A DNA stretch of 64,000 nucleotides from contig NZ_FOCB01000001.1 in assembly GCF_900109995.1 (NCBI RefSeq), forward strand, positions 124,001 to 188,000. The letters run 5' to 3'. The notes below the pieces were generated by a model that saw nothing but the letters and a program-made list of their open reading frames with translations, was not told the origin of the DNA and did not search any database. Numbering within the stretch: position 1 is the first letter of the stretch; each line of letters opens with the position of its first letter. This DNA comes from Pseudomonas sp. ok272. Lineage in GTDB: Bacteria; Pseudomonadota; Gammaproteobacteria; Pseudomonadales; Pseudomonadaceae. Of this stretch, positions 20,206 to 27,457 are shown piece after piece. A program made the position numbers and the translations under genes.

Positions 20206-20311
20206 TCGTGGAGTTCGGTCCTGGGCATTGACGGTGGAGGCGGTGACGTCGCGGGTTTGGCACGCCCATGCCAGCGGGGATTGGGTATGGCATGGGCGAC
20301 CACGGCGTGGG

Positions 20312-20941
20312 TTACAGGTAATTGATTTCTAAGGTGGCCAAACCGTCGATGGGTTGCTCGTCGGTCAGGTCCAGTTGATCGGCCCGGGCAATCGCGCCTT
20401 GCACCACCAGGTTGGTCGTCAGGTTGGCGATCGCCTTGGGCGACCATTTCCCGCCGGTCTGGTCACCGAAACCGGCCCAGACCGCTGGAGGCAGCGTCCC
20501 CTCACCGAGTAGACCCCAGGTAATGCCCTCGTCGACGGACTGGAGAATGTTGGTCTCCAGCGAGTCGGCGATGGCGCTGTTGAGGTACAGGGCGTAGTAG
20601 CCCAACTGCTGGTTGCCATTGATCAAGCCCAGGCCGTAGGCCCCGGGTTGGGAGGCGCTGCCTGAGCGATTGTCGGCGCCGCTGACACTGAACAGTGTGG
20701 GGGCGTCGCAATCCACGGCCAGTTGCAGGGTGACCTCGGGCAGTGCGGTCGGCGTGGCCTGGTTCAAGTCTTTGGCGGAGATCTTGCCGTAGTCCACCAC
20801 GCCGTTGCGTGACAGGCTGGGCGTGCAAGAGCTGAGGACAATCTTGCCGGTGACGCGCAGGTCGACGGTCGAGGTCGCCAGTGCCGAGGTACTGGTGGCC
20901 AGCAAGGCGGTGGCGGTCAGCGCGTAAAACGTTTTGTTCAT
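20312..20941 (-). CDS. DUF1120 pilin-like fimbrial subunit
   Basis: This secreted DUF1120 protein has 209 residues. The signal peptide ends at ALA, then TSTVDLRVTGKIVLSSC forms the donor-strand-like segment (alternating V, L, V, then GK) before the first Cys. NGVVDYGKISAKDLNQ, LAVDC, DNRSGSASQ and AYGLGLINGNQQLGYYAL are shared with its neighbours. The C-terminus is LATLEINYL. The start at 20941 is preferred over an upstream in-frame codon because it begins the signal peptide MNKTFYALTATALLATS. Confidence 0.85.
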   Translation of the reverse strand: MNKTFYALTATALLATSTSALATSTVDLRVTGKIVLSSCTPSLSRNGVVDYGKISAKDLNQATPTALPEVTLQLAVDCDAPTLFSVSGADNRSGSASQPGAYGLGLINGNQQLGYYALYLNSAIADSLETNILQSVDEGITWGLLGEGTLPPAVWAGFGDQTGGKWSPKAIANLTTNLVVQGAIARADQLDLTDEQPIDGLATLEINYL

Positions 20942-20980
20942 GGGGGCTGAGTTCCTTTCAGTGGGATGCATTCGCGGTGC

Positions 20981-21595
20981 TTACAAGTAGTTCAATTGCA
21001 CGGTAGTGTGCCCATCCATGGGGATTTCATCGGTGAGGGTCAGGCTGTTGGCATGGGCGATCAGGGTGTACAGCACCAGCTCGGCATCGAAGTCCTTGAC
21101 GGCAATCGGTGTCAGGCCAGTGCCCTGGGCGACGGCGAGCAAGAGCTGGTGGCCCAGCACGGAGCCGGGATGCCAGGTCGCACCGCCGTCTTCAGAGATG
21201 ATGGTGCGTGCCTCAGCCCCGTCGGCGACCGGGTGGTACAGGCCGAATCCGACGCTACCGAGTTTCTCATCGTTGGGCGTCATGCCCAGGCCGTGCCAGT
21301 CATCGTGGATGGCGGAGGAACCTGAACGATTGTCCTGGGTGGTCAGGTTGAACAGCGTCAGGCCTTCACAGCGCACGCTCAGTAGCAGCGACTGCCGGGG
21401 CAGTGAGGTGGGCTGTTCTGGATCAAGTGTCTTGGCCGACATCTTGCCGTAGTCGACAGTGCCCCCACCGGAGATCATCGGCTCACAGGCCGTGGGGACA
21501 ATGGCGCCGCGCAGCGAAAGGTTCGTGGCGCTGTCGGCAAACACCGCCGGGGCGACCAGTAGCATCATCAGAAGGCGTGGGACAAAAGCGTTCAT
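20981..21595 (-). CDS. DUF1120 pilin-like fimbrial subunit
   Basis: This secreted protein has 204 residues and follows the same plan: signal peptide ending VFA, DSATNLSLRGAIVPTAC before the first Cys, GGGTVDYGKMSAKTL, LSVRC at the second Cys, DNRSGSSA, GLGMTPNDEKLGSVGFGLY and the C-terminal TTVQLNYL. The glycine of the donor strand is followed by Ala rather than Lys. It sits in the run of five subunit genes that opens the operon. Confidence 0.85.
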   Translation of the reverse strand: MNAFVPRLLMMLLVAPAVFADSATNLSLRGAIVPTACEPMISGGGTVDYGKMSAKTLDPEQPTSLPRQSLLLSVRCEGLTLFNLTTQDNRSGSSAIHDDWHGLGMTPNDEKLGSVGFGLYHPVADGAEARTIISEDGGATWHPGSVLGHQLLLAVAQGTGLTPIAVKDFDAELVLYTLIAHANSLTLTDEIPMDGHTTVQLNYL

Positions 21596-21639
21596 ATCGT
21601 AGAGACCTCGGTTGGGGACAACGCAAAGGGGATTGGCCC

Positions 21640-22284
21640 TTACAGGTACAGCACCTCAACGGTGGTTGAACCGTCCAGCGTCACTTCGTTGTTCAGCGTC
21701 AGGGAGTTAGCGGGGGCGATACCGGGATTGACCTCAATATCGACGGTCAGGTTTTGCAGAGGATGGGGTGCCCAGCCTGTGCTGATGTCGAAGTGGCCGA
21801 GGGCGATCCAATAATTGGGCAGTACGGAATCGTCATCGAAAAGCTCACGCCATGTCGTGCCGCTGTTCGTTGAATGCAGCAAGGTTGATGGTTGGTCCGC
21901 ATCGGCGACGGGGTTCATAAAACTCATGTAGTAGAAACCCAGCTTCTCGCTCTCGTTGATCAAGCCCAAGCCGTAAGTGACTGCGGGTTGATAGGACGAT
22001 GTGCCTGCTCGATTGTCGGTGAGCCCAAGCGCAAGCAAGGTTTTTGCCTCACAGGTCACCGCCAGCGGAACTTTTCGTTTACCCAGGTAGGTATTCGCCG
22101 CTTGGTTCAAGTCTTTAGCCGAAATTTTCCCATAGTCGATAACGCCGGCATTGGGCAGCGTGGGCGTGCACGCGCTCGGCGTAATTTTGCCGGTGATGGT
22201 CAAGTCCACGGTGCTGGCCGCGAAGGCAGACGGTGCGCAGGTCAGAAGCAGTGCAGTGGCAAGGGTAGGGTAGAGCTTGTTCAT
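21640..22284 (-). CDS. DUF1120 pilin-like fimbrial subunit
   Basis: This secreted protein has 214 residues: signal peptide (MNKLYPTLATALLLTCAPSA, cut after AFA), STVDLTITGKITPSAC, AGVIDYGKISAKDL, LAVTC, DNRAGTSSY, YGLGLINESEKLGFYYMSF, and the C-terminus TTVEVLYL. Its first 30 or so codons are nearly identical, also at DNA level, to those of the preceding gene (22316-22936). This points to a recent duplication or gene conversion. The central parts differ. Confidence 0.85.
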   Translation of the reverse strand: MNKLYPTLATALLLTCAPSAFAASTVDLTITGKITPSACTPTLPNAGVIDYGKISAKDLNQAANTYLGKRKVPLAVTCEAKTLLALGLTDNRAGTSSYQPAVTYGLGLINESEKLGFYYMSFMNPVADADQPSTLLHSTNSGTTWRELFDDDSVLPNYWIALGHFDISTGWAPHPLQNLTVDIEVNPGIAPANSLTLNNEVTLDGSTTVEVLYL

Positions 22285-22315
22285 TTGAGGTTGTTCCGGT
22301 GTGGGTCAGAGGGGA

Positions 22316-22936
22316 TTACAGGTACTTGATGTCCAGCGTGGCGGAACCGTCGAGCGTGACCTCGTCGGTGAAGTCGAACTGGTCGGCGCGAGCGATCTGG
22401 GTACTCACTTGAAAGTCCAGGCTCAGGTCTTTCACGGCCAGCAAGGTTGTACCGTCATCGGTGGCTGCGACGCCCCAAATCCCCTCCAGCTCCCAGTAAG
22501 AGCCGGCATGCCAGGTGCTACCGCCGTCGTTCGACACAATGGGTTGAACGGGGGTGGTGTCAGCGATCATGTTCAACGGGTCCAGGTAGAAACGCCCCAG
22601 CTTTTTATTGCCATTGACCAGGCCCAGGCCGAAATCGCTTGACTGGGTGGATGAGCCGGCGCGGTTGTCCGTGGGCTTGATCGCAAACTGAGTGTGCGCC
22701 TCGCAGTTGACCCTGAACTGCAAGATGACTTTGGGTAAGCTCGTCGAGTTGTTCGGCCTCAGGTCTTTGGCCGAGATTTTGCCGTGATCGACCACGCCAC
22801 CGCCCGATAGGCTAGGCGTGCAGGCGCTCGGCGTAATCTTGCCGGTGACGGTCAAGTCCACGGTGCTGGCCGCGAAGGCGGACGGTGCGCAGGTCAGAAA
22901 TAATGCGGTAGCAAGAGCTGGGTAGAGTGTGTTCAT
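22316..22936 (-). CDS. DUF1120 pilin-like fimbrial subunit, first gene of the operon
   Basis: This secreted protein of 206 residues is promoter-proximal and therefore the best candidate for the major shaft subunit (inference). The donor-strand segment STVDLTVTGKITPSAC matches in layout the FimG strand DVTITVNGKVVAKPC: alternating hydrophobics, then GK, then the first Cys. GGGVVDHGKISAKDL, FRVNC, DNRAGSSTQ, FGLGLVNGNKKLGRFYL and the C-terminal LDIKYL follow. No strong ribosome-binding site precedes the ATG (ACACCCTCTA). Upstream lies a 13-base poly-C tract in transcript sense. Confidence 0.87.
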   Translation of the reverse strand: MNTLYPALATALFLTCAPSAFAASTVDLTVTGKITPSACTPSLSGGGVVDHGKISAKDLRPNNSTSLPKVILQFRVNCEAHTQFAIKPTDNRAGSSTQSSDFGLGLVNGNKKLGRFYLDPLNMIADTTPVQPIVSNDGGSTWHAGSYWELEGIWGVAATDDGTTLLAVKDLSLDFQVSTQIARADQFDFTDEVTLDGSATLDIKYL

Positions 22937-23085
22937 TAGAGGGTGTTCCGGTGTCAGGCGACTGACGAGCGAGCGCGCTCTTTAGGCGTCGATCCGCGTC
23001 GGTGTCGCGCGTCAGTTTTAAAGGTCGGTCACCCTGTGACAGGGCGGATGTCTGCACCCCCGAAGCGGTGCGCGGCGAAAGATAC

Positions 23086-23098
23086 GGGGGGGGGGGGG
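23086..23098. repeat. 13-base G homopolymer (poly-C on the fimbrial coding strand)
   Basis: Thirteen consecutive G residues on the plus strand, 150-162 bp upstream of the first fimbrial start codon. A run of this length is prone to slipped-strand mispairing. Bordetella fim2/fim3 promoters carry a comparable poly-C tract that drives phase variation. Confidence 0.95.
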
Positions 23099-23106
23099 CC
23101 GGGGAA

Positions 23107-23209
23107 ATACAACAATTACGACAATGCTTGAGTGGCTTCGATAGGACGGGTAATTGTCGGAAACTTGGTGTGGCGGCGTAGGACGATTGCTGTTTCGTAG
23201 TTGTTGTAT
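23107..23209. repeat. Cluster of inverted repeats upstream of the poly-C tract
   Basis: ACAATTAC (23112-23119) pairs with GTAATTGT (23150-23157), CGACAAT (23119-23125) with ATTGTCG (23153-23159), and ATACAACAA (23107-23115) with TTGTTGTAT (23201-23209). TAGGACG occurs twice in direct orientation. These are plausible regulator half-sites immediately upstream of the tract. Confidence 0.7.
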
Positions 23210-23287
23210 GGCCATCTGAATGTTTACCGCTGTAGCGTGCGCCCTCCATCACACGCACACAGACAAGGGTGCGCGCGGGTGCCTTCA

Positions 23288-24190
23288 ATGCGCTGTCGAA
23301 TGCAGTCATGTGGGCGGCGCCAGGCGCATATCCCCCGTGTGCGTCTCGCCCACAGCAAGGTGACAACGGCATTGAAGGCGCTTTCCTGCAACCCCCCACG
23401 ACCCGGCCCGACCCTCTTCGCGGCCCCACCACGGCATTGGCGCAACCGCGTGGTGCTGGTGGTGGAGGACCATGCCTGCTATCGACTGTTGATCGCCTGC
23501 TATCTCGATACCCTGGGGCTGGCCCACGAGGTGGTTGAAAACGCTCAGTTGGCGCTGGACGCCCTGGAGCGCCGGCACTTTGATCTGCTGATCAGCGATT
23601 GCCAGATGCCGGGCATGGACGGCATCGCGCTGGCCCGCGCCGTACGCCAGCGCGAGCGTGGCCTGGGGGTGGCGCGGGTGCCGTTCATTGTCCTGACGGC
23701 GGCCCTGGATCAGGAACGGGCCGCGCGCGCGCTGGCCGTCGACATCGATGCCTGGATGAGCAAACCCCTGACGCTGCAACGCCTGCAGCCGGTGTTGGAA
23801 CACTGGCTGCCCGGGACGGATGCGCTGACCGCGGGCCAGGCACTGGCAGCGTTCGAGCACGGCGTTGATCAACCCACGCGCGCCAGCCTGATCCAGCTCT
23901 TTGGTTCTGCCGAGGTGGTGGAGCGTCTCTTGTCCAGCTTGCTTGAAGAAACCGCCAAGGACCGAGCCGCGCTGGCCCTCGCGTTGGTGCGCCGGGACCC
24001 GGTGCAGGTGTTGGAGCACTTGCATCGCCTGGTGGGCAGCATGGCCTTTCTCGGTGTCCCGGGACTGGAGCGCCAGAGCGTTGGCTTGATCGGTGCGGTG
24101 CGTCGCTCGGGGATTGCCGCCAACCGCGTCTCACTGGAGCGCTTGCTGGATGATTTGGAACACTGTCTTGACGATCTGGCGCGGATTTGA
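23288..24190 (+). CDS. Receiver-Hpt phosphorelay protein
   Basis: This protein of up to about 300 residues has no kinase domain. A receiver domain starts near VVLVVEDHACYRLL (acidic pocket E-D) with phosphoacceptor Asp104 in LLISDCQMPGMDG, T in IVLTAA and K in MSKPL. A C-terminal Hpt domain follows, with LHRLVGSMAFLG carrying the likely phosphohistidine His246; the usual Lys two residues before Gly is Val. The start is uncertain (ATG 23288 or 23300, or a GTG/TTG nearer the receiver), because the first 50 residues look non-conserved. The order REC-Hpt resembles the tail of hybrid kinases such as BvgS or EvgS cut off from its sensor. It is divergent from the fimbrial operon and 207 bp upstream of an RcsB-like regulator, to which it probably passes phosphate. 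Confidence 0.85.
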   Translation: MRCRMQSCGRRQAHIPRVRLAHSKVTTALKALSCNPPRPGPTLFAAPPRHWRNRVVLVVEDHACYRLLIACYLDTLGLAHEVVENAQLALDALERRHFDLLISDCQMPGMDGIALARAVRQRERGLGVARVPFIVLTAALDQERAARALAVDIDAWMSKPLTLQRLQPVLEHWLPGTDALTAGQALAAFEHGVDQPTRASLIQLFGSAEVVERLLSSLLEETAKDRAALALALVRRDPVQVLEHLHRLVGSMAFLGVPGLERQSVGLIGAVRRSGIAANRVSLERLLDDLEHCLDDLARI

Positions 24191-24397
24191 CGCCGGTTTT
24201 TTTGGACGCGGTGGCGAGCCGTTTCCTGACTAAAGTCTATTTTTAATCTGTAGGTGTTTTCTCTTTATTTTGTGGGAATTGGAGTTTGGCCCAAGGAACA
24301 TTGGCGCTCGTAAATCGGGAGGATTCATTGACGGTTGTAGGGCAAAGTCTGTGGGGGTATTTTGCGCGAATTCAATTTGCCATCATGAGTGGGTCCA

Positions 24398-25033
24398 ATG
24401 CTTCGTGTGATTATTGCTGACGATCACCCCCTTATCCGTATCGGGCAGAAAGTCGTGATCGAGGCGAACCAAAGATGCACGGTCGTGGGGGAGGCTGATG
24501 GCCCGGATGCGCTGCTGGCGTTGTTGGCGTCCACGCCCTGCGATGTCCTGGTCACGGACTTCGCCATGCCGGGTGACCGGCACAGCGACGGCTACGGCTT
24601 GCTGAGCCTGCTGCGGCGTCAATACCCGCGGTTGCCGGTGATCCTGGTGACCATGTTTGCCAACGTGGCGACCCTCAGGGCTTCGTTCGCCCATGGCGCG
24701 CAGGCGATTGTGGCCAAGAGTGGCGCGGCCCTTGAGTTGCCGTTGGCGATCAAGGCGGTGAGCGAGGGGCAGACCTTCATCAGCCGGTGCTTGCGTGACC
24801 AACTGAGTGAGGCGGGCATCGGCGATCAATCGCGCGAGCCTGAGTTGTCCTGCAAGGAGCGTGAGGTGGTCAGGATGCTTGCCAGCGGCATGACCGTCAG
24901 CCAGATTGCCGCACGGGTCAATCGCAGCATCTCGACCATCAGCAAGCAGAAGAGCACGGCCATGAGCCGCTTGTGCATCTCCACCGACGTGGACTTGTTC
25001 GCCTACGCCCGGGCCAGCGGTATGGTGCCTTAG
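24398..25033 (+). CDS. RcsB-like response regulator (NarL/LuxR family)
   Basis: This response regulator of 211 residues has a receiver with the acidic pair D8/D9 and phosphoacceptor Asp54 (DVLVTDFAMPGDRHSDG), followed by a LuxR-type helix-turn-helix (LSCKEREVVRMLASGMTVSQIAARVNRSISTISKQKSTAM, about 147-190). Segments MPGDxxxDGxxLL, IVAKSGAALELPLAI and NRSISTISKQKSTAMSRL closely follow E. coli RcsB, so it belongs to that branch rather than a generic NarL one. No partner kinase is present; the adjacent REC-Hpt protein is the likely donor. It is the best candidate regulator of the divergent fimbrial operon. The 207 bp before it is A+T-richer than its surroundings and may hold its own promoter. 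Confidence 0.9.
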   Translation: MLRVIIADDHPLIRIGQKVVIEANQRCTVVGEADGPDALLALLASTPCDVLVTDFAMPGDRHSDGYGLLSLLRRQYPRLPVILVTMFANVATLRASFAHGAQAIVAKSGAALELPLAIKAVSEGQTFISRCLRDQLSEAGIGDQSREPELSCKEREVVRMLASGMTVSQIAARVNRSISTISKQKSTAMSRLCISTDVDLFAYARASGMVP

Positions 25034-25058
25034 CACGGGGTATTTGCCGGGTGGATGG

Positions 25059-25089
25059 CGATAGTGTTTCGTTCGCCGGCACACTATCG
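25059..25089 (+). terminator. Hairpin after the RcsB-like gene
   Basis: CGATAGTGT (25059-25067) and ACACTATCG (25081-25089) form a perfect 9-bp stem with a 13-base loop. There is no T-run, so it is either a weak terminator or a regulatory dyad for the next gene. Confidence 0.5.
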
Positions 25090-25123
25090 TGCGAGGCCCG
25101 CCTGTTGATGCTGGAGTCAGCCC

Positions 25124-25594
25124 ATGAATGATCCCCATAGCGCCTTGATCACCGCGTTCTATCAGGCGTTCCAACGCCTGGACGCTGAAGCCATGGCGGC
25201 CTGCTACACCGAGGACGTGCTGTTCAGCGACCCGGCCTTTGGCGAGTTGCGCGGGCGCGATGCCGCTGACATGTGGCGCATGCTGACCACCCGGGCCAAG
25301 GACTTTTCCCTGGTGTTCGACAGTGTGCAGGCCGATGAGCACGGCGGGAGCGCCCATTGGGTGGCGACGTACCTGTTCAGCCAGACCGGCCACACGGTGG
25401 TCAACGACATCCAGGCGCGCTTCGTGTTTCGCGACGGCAAGATCTGCGAGCACCACGACCGCTTCGACCTGTGGCGGTGGTCGCGCCAGGCGCTGGGGTT
25501 CAAGGGCTGGCTGCTGGGCTGGACACCGCTGGTGCGCAACGCGGTTCGTGGCCAGGCGCTCAAAGGCCTGAAGGCGTTTCAGGCCAGTCGCTGA
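25124..25594 (+). CDS. Nuclear-transport-factor-2/SnoaL-like protein
   Basis: This small cytoplasmic protein of 156 residues has an NTF2/SnoaL-like cone fold. Typical parts are [47 protein letters not shown] at the N-terminus and the central strands with [28 protein letters not shown]. Homologues are widespread in Pseudomonas and of unknown function; the family includes isomerases, dehydratases and non-enzymatic binding proteins. The gene stands alone after the regulator, followed 40 bases later by the GIY-YIG gene. Confidence 0.8.
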   Translation: MNDPHSALITAFYQAFQRLDAEAMAACYTEDVLFSDPAFGELRGRDAADMWRMLTTRAKDFSLVFDSVQADEHGGSAHWVATYLFSQTGHTVVNDIQARFVFRDGKICEHHDRFDLWRWSRQALGFKGWLLGWTPLVRNAVRGQALKGLKAFQASR

Positions 25595-25634
25595 TAAGAT
25601 CGGCACCTGTCCACTTTCAAGCCTTGAACGTCAC

Positions 25635-25943
25635 GTGAGCACCCTGAGCGATTGCCCTTCCCGCGCCGTTGAGCCGGACATTGCGCCGAGCAAGTCCTGG
25701 TTCGTCTACCTCGTGCGCGCCGCCAACGGTGCGTTGTACTGCGGGATCAGCGACGATCCGCAAAAGCGCTTCGCCAAGCACCAGAGCGGCAAGGGCGCGC
25801 GTTTTTTCCTCTCAAGCCCTGCCGTGGCGCTGGTCTACACCGAAGCGTGCCGCGACAAGGGCGAGGCGCTGCGCCAGGAGCGCTTGATCAAGAAGCTCAA
25901 GAAGAGCGCCAAGGAATGCCTGGTGGCGAGCCAAGCTGACTGA
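25635..25943 (+). CDS. GIY-YIG domain protein (UPF0213/YhbQ type)
   Basis: This GIY-YIG nuclease-superfamily protein has 102 residues. The signature appears as [36 protein letters not shown], with the conserved Arg, then [25 protein letters not shown]. Proteins of this YhbQ/UPF0213 group are small stand-alone domains; the E. coli member has been reported to act on DNA, but the role here is unknown. It starts with GTG at 25635; no ATG fits. Confidence 0.85.
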   Translation: MSTLSDCPSRAVEPDIAPSKSWFVYLVRAANGALYCGISDDPQKRFAKHQSGKGARFFLSSPAVALVYTEACRDKGEALRQERLIKKLKKSAKECLVASQAD

Positions 25944-26026
25944 GCGGTTCTCGTCACGCCGACGGGTAGGCCACGCTGCGATTGCGCGCTAAGCTGCCGG
26001 TTCCTCACATCCGCGGCGGGCCCAGC

Positions 26027-26962
26027 ATGTCAGCGTTAATCCTGCACCATTACCCGACATCCCCATTCGCCGAGAAAGCCCGGTTGCTGCTGGGCTTCAA
26101 AGGCTTGTCCTGGCACTCGGTGAAGATCTCGCCGGTGATGCCCAAGCCGGACCTGACGGCCTTGACCGGTGGCTATCGCAAGACCCCGGTCTTGCAGGTC
26201 GGCGCGGACATCTATTGCGACACCGCGCTGATCGCCCGCCGCCTGGAGCACGCCAAGGCTTCGCCTACGTTGTTCCCGCAGGGCCAGCAGATGACCTGCG
26301 CCGCCTTTGCCGCCTGGGCGGATTCAGTGGTGTTCCAGCACGCGGTGAGCCTGGTGTTCCAGCCGGCGTCGGTGGCGGCGCGTTTTGGGCAGTTGCCGCC
26401 GGAAGCGATCAAGGCGTTCCTGGCCGACCGTGCCGGGCTGTTCAGCGGCGGCAGCGCCACGCGGCTGTCGGCCGAGCAGGCCCGGCACCAATGGCCAGTG
26501 CTCATGGCCCGCCTGGAGGCGCAGTTGCTGCATGAGGAGGGTGACTTCCTGTTCGGCGAGCCTTCGATTGCTGACTTTGCCATGGCTCATCCCTTGTGGT
26601 TCCTCAAGGGCACGCCGGTGACGGCGCCGCTGGTGGACGCTTATCCGGCCGTGTCGGCGTGGTTGGCGCGAGTGTTGGGCTTTGGCCATGGCGCATCGAG
26701 CGAGATGACGGCCGAAGAGGCGTTGCAGGTTGCCCGGGATTCGACCCCGGCGCCGTTGCCGGATGAAGTCTTCAGCGAGCCAAACGGTTTTAAGGTGGGC
26801 CAGCAGGTGACGATTGCGGCGACCGATTATGGTGTCGATCCGGTGCAGGGCGAGTTGTTGTTTGCGGGGTGTGAAGAGTTGATCCTGCGCCGTGAGGATC
26901 CCCGTGGTGGGCGGGTGCATGTGCATTTTCCGCGGTATGGGTTTGCTCTCCAGGCCTGCTAG
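26027..26962 (+). CDS. Glutathione S-transferase-like protein with C-terminal extension
   Basis: This protein has 311 residues. Residues 1-80 are a thioredoxin-like GST N-terminal domain (ALILHHYPTSPFAEKARLLLGFKGL, then YRKTPVLQVGADIYCDTALIARRLE with the cis-Pro). A helical GST C-terminal domain follows (about 90-210; GDFLFGEPSIADFAMAHPLWFL). An extra C-terminal part of about 80 residues (VGQQVTIAATDYGVDPVQGELLFAGCEELILRRED) is not a normal GST feature and looks beta-rich. The start at 26027 is preferred because the GST strand begins there. The substrate is unknown. Confidence 0.82.
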   Translation: MSALILHHYPTSPFAEKARLLLGFKGLSWHSVKISPVMPKPDLTALTGGYRKTPVLQVGADIYCDTALIARRLEHAKASPTLFPQGQQMTCAAFAAWADSVVFQHAVSLVFQPASVAARFGQLPPEAIKAFLADRAGLFSGGSATRLSAEQARHQWPVLMARLEAQLLHEEGDFLFGEPSIADFAMAHPLWFLKGTPVTAPLVDAYPAVSAWLARVLGFGHGASSEMTAEEALQVARDSTPAPLPDEVFSEPNGFKVGQQVTIAATDYGVDPVQGELLFAGCEELILRREDPRGGRVHVHFPRYGFALQAC

Positions 26963-27221
26963 CCGGTCTAGCTCTGGCGGGTGTACATATCCGTTGCTGC
27001 GGTAACGGCTGCTGGCGGGTGCGCCCTTACGGCGAGTCCCTTTTGGCAAACGCGTCGAGCGGCGCTGCGCGCCAGTCCCCCAGAGGCATACCTCCACTCA
27101 GCCTACCGATGGGGCGGGTGGATCAAGATCAAGAGCTGCAGGCGAGCTACCGCTCGGCCTGTTGAGTGGTGGAGGGCGGATCGGGGTGATTGGGAGTCTG
27201 GTGGTTTTGCTTTTGCTTTTG
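26963..27221. other. Intergenic stretch with possible degraded dispersed repeat
   Basis: No gene is supported. The stretch with TGTACATATCCGTTGCTG and CTTACGGCGAGTCCCTTTTGG resembles a dispersed intergenic repeat I recognise from Pseudomonas genomes, here probably degraded. That recognition is from memory. Confidence 0.4.
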
Positions 27222-27302
27222 GTGGGAGCAACTGTCTTAGCCATGTCGCTCATCACCGCCATCGCGAGCAGGAATCTGAGCCCGTAGGAGCGAGGCTTGC
27301 CC
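27222..27302 (+). repeat. Long REP-associated repeat, copy A
   Basis: An 81-bp sequence, starting GTGGGAGCAACTGTCTTAGC and ending GGAGCGAGGCTTGCCC, recurs at 30783-30868 with two substitutions and a 5-bp insertion. It runs straight into an uninterrupted REP palindrome. Confidence 0.9.
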
Positions 27303-27441
27303 GCGAAGAGGCCGGCACAGCCAGCATCTCCGTTGACTGACCCACCGCTTTCGCGAGCGGGCTCGCTCCCACGGGGATCCGTGTCGAGCGCCGGATTTGC
27401 ATTCGCTGAGGACCCGCGTGGGAGCGAGCCCGCTCGCGAAG
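27286..27441. repeat. REP cluster before the glutaredoxin gene
   Basis: REP units include GTAGGAGCGAGGCTTGCCCG (from 27284), CGCGAGCGGGCTCGCTCCCA (about 27352-27371) and GTGGGAGCGAGCCCGCTCGC (about 27419-27438). The first two form a doublet. Its centre, CAGCATCTCCGTTGACTGAC, reappears reverse-complemented inside the mobile element at 30869-31013. Confidence 0.85.
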
Positions 27442-27457
27442 GGGCCCGCCCAGGTCG

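Larger units (their letters stand above)
22937..23287 (-). promoter_or_regulatory. Shared promoter region of the fimbrial operon and the REC-Hpt gene
   Basis: This 350-bp divergent intergenic region has no convincing gene. It holds the 13-base homopolymer (23086-23098). On the minus strand a possible -10 box, TATCTT (23079-23084), comes directly after the tract and a G. Several inverted repeats lie upstream of the tract, along with two TAGGACG copies (23142-23148 and 23179-23185; TCCTA on the fimbrial strand). A leader of about 135 bases would follow. The -10 assignment is tentative. Confidence 0.55.

Noticed and set aside
22812..23432. A minus-strand open frame running through the poly-C tract
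   Set aside because: It overlaps the first fimbrial gene in another frame, has no signal or motif, and its start lies inside the REC-Hpt region.
14500..25033. An integrated prophage or plasmid carrying the fimbrial island
   Set aside because: No integrase, phage gene or attachment repeat was found. The island lies between ordinary chromosomal genes.
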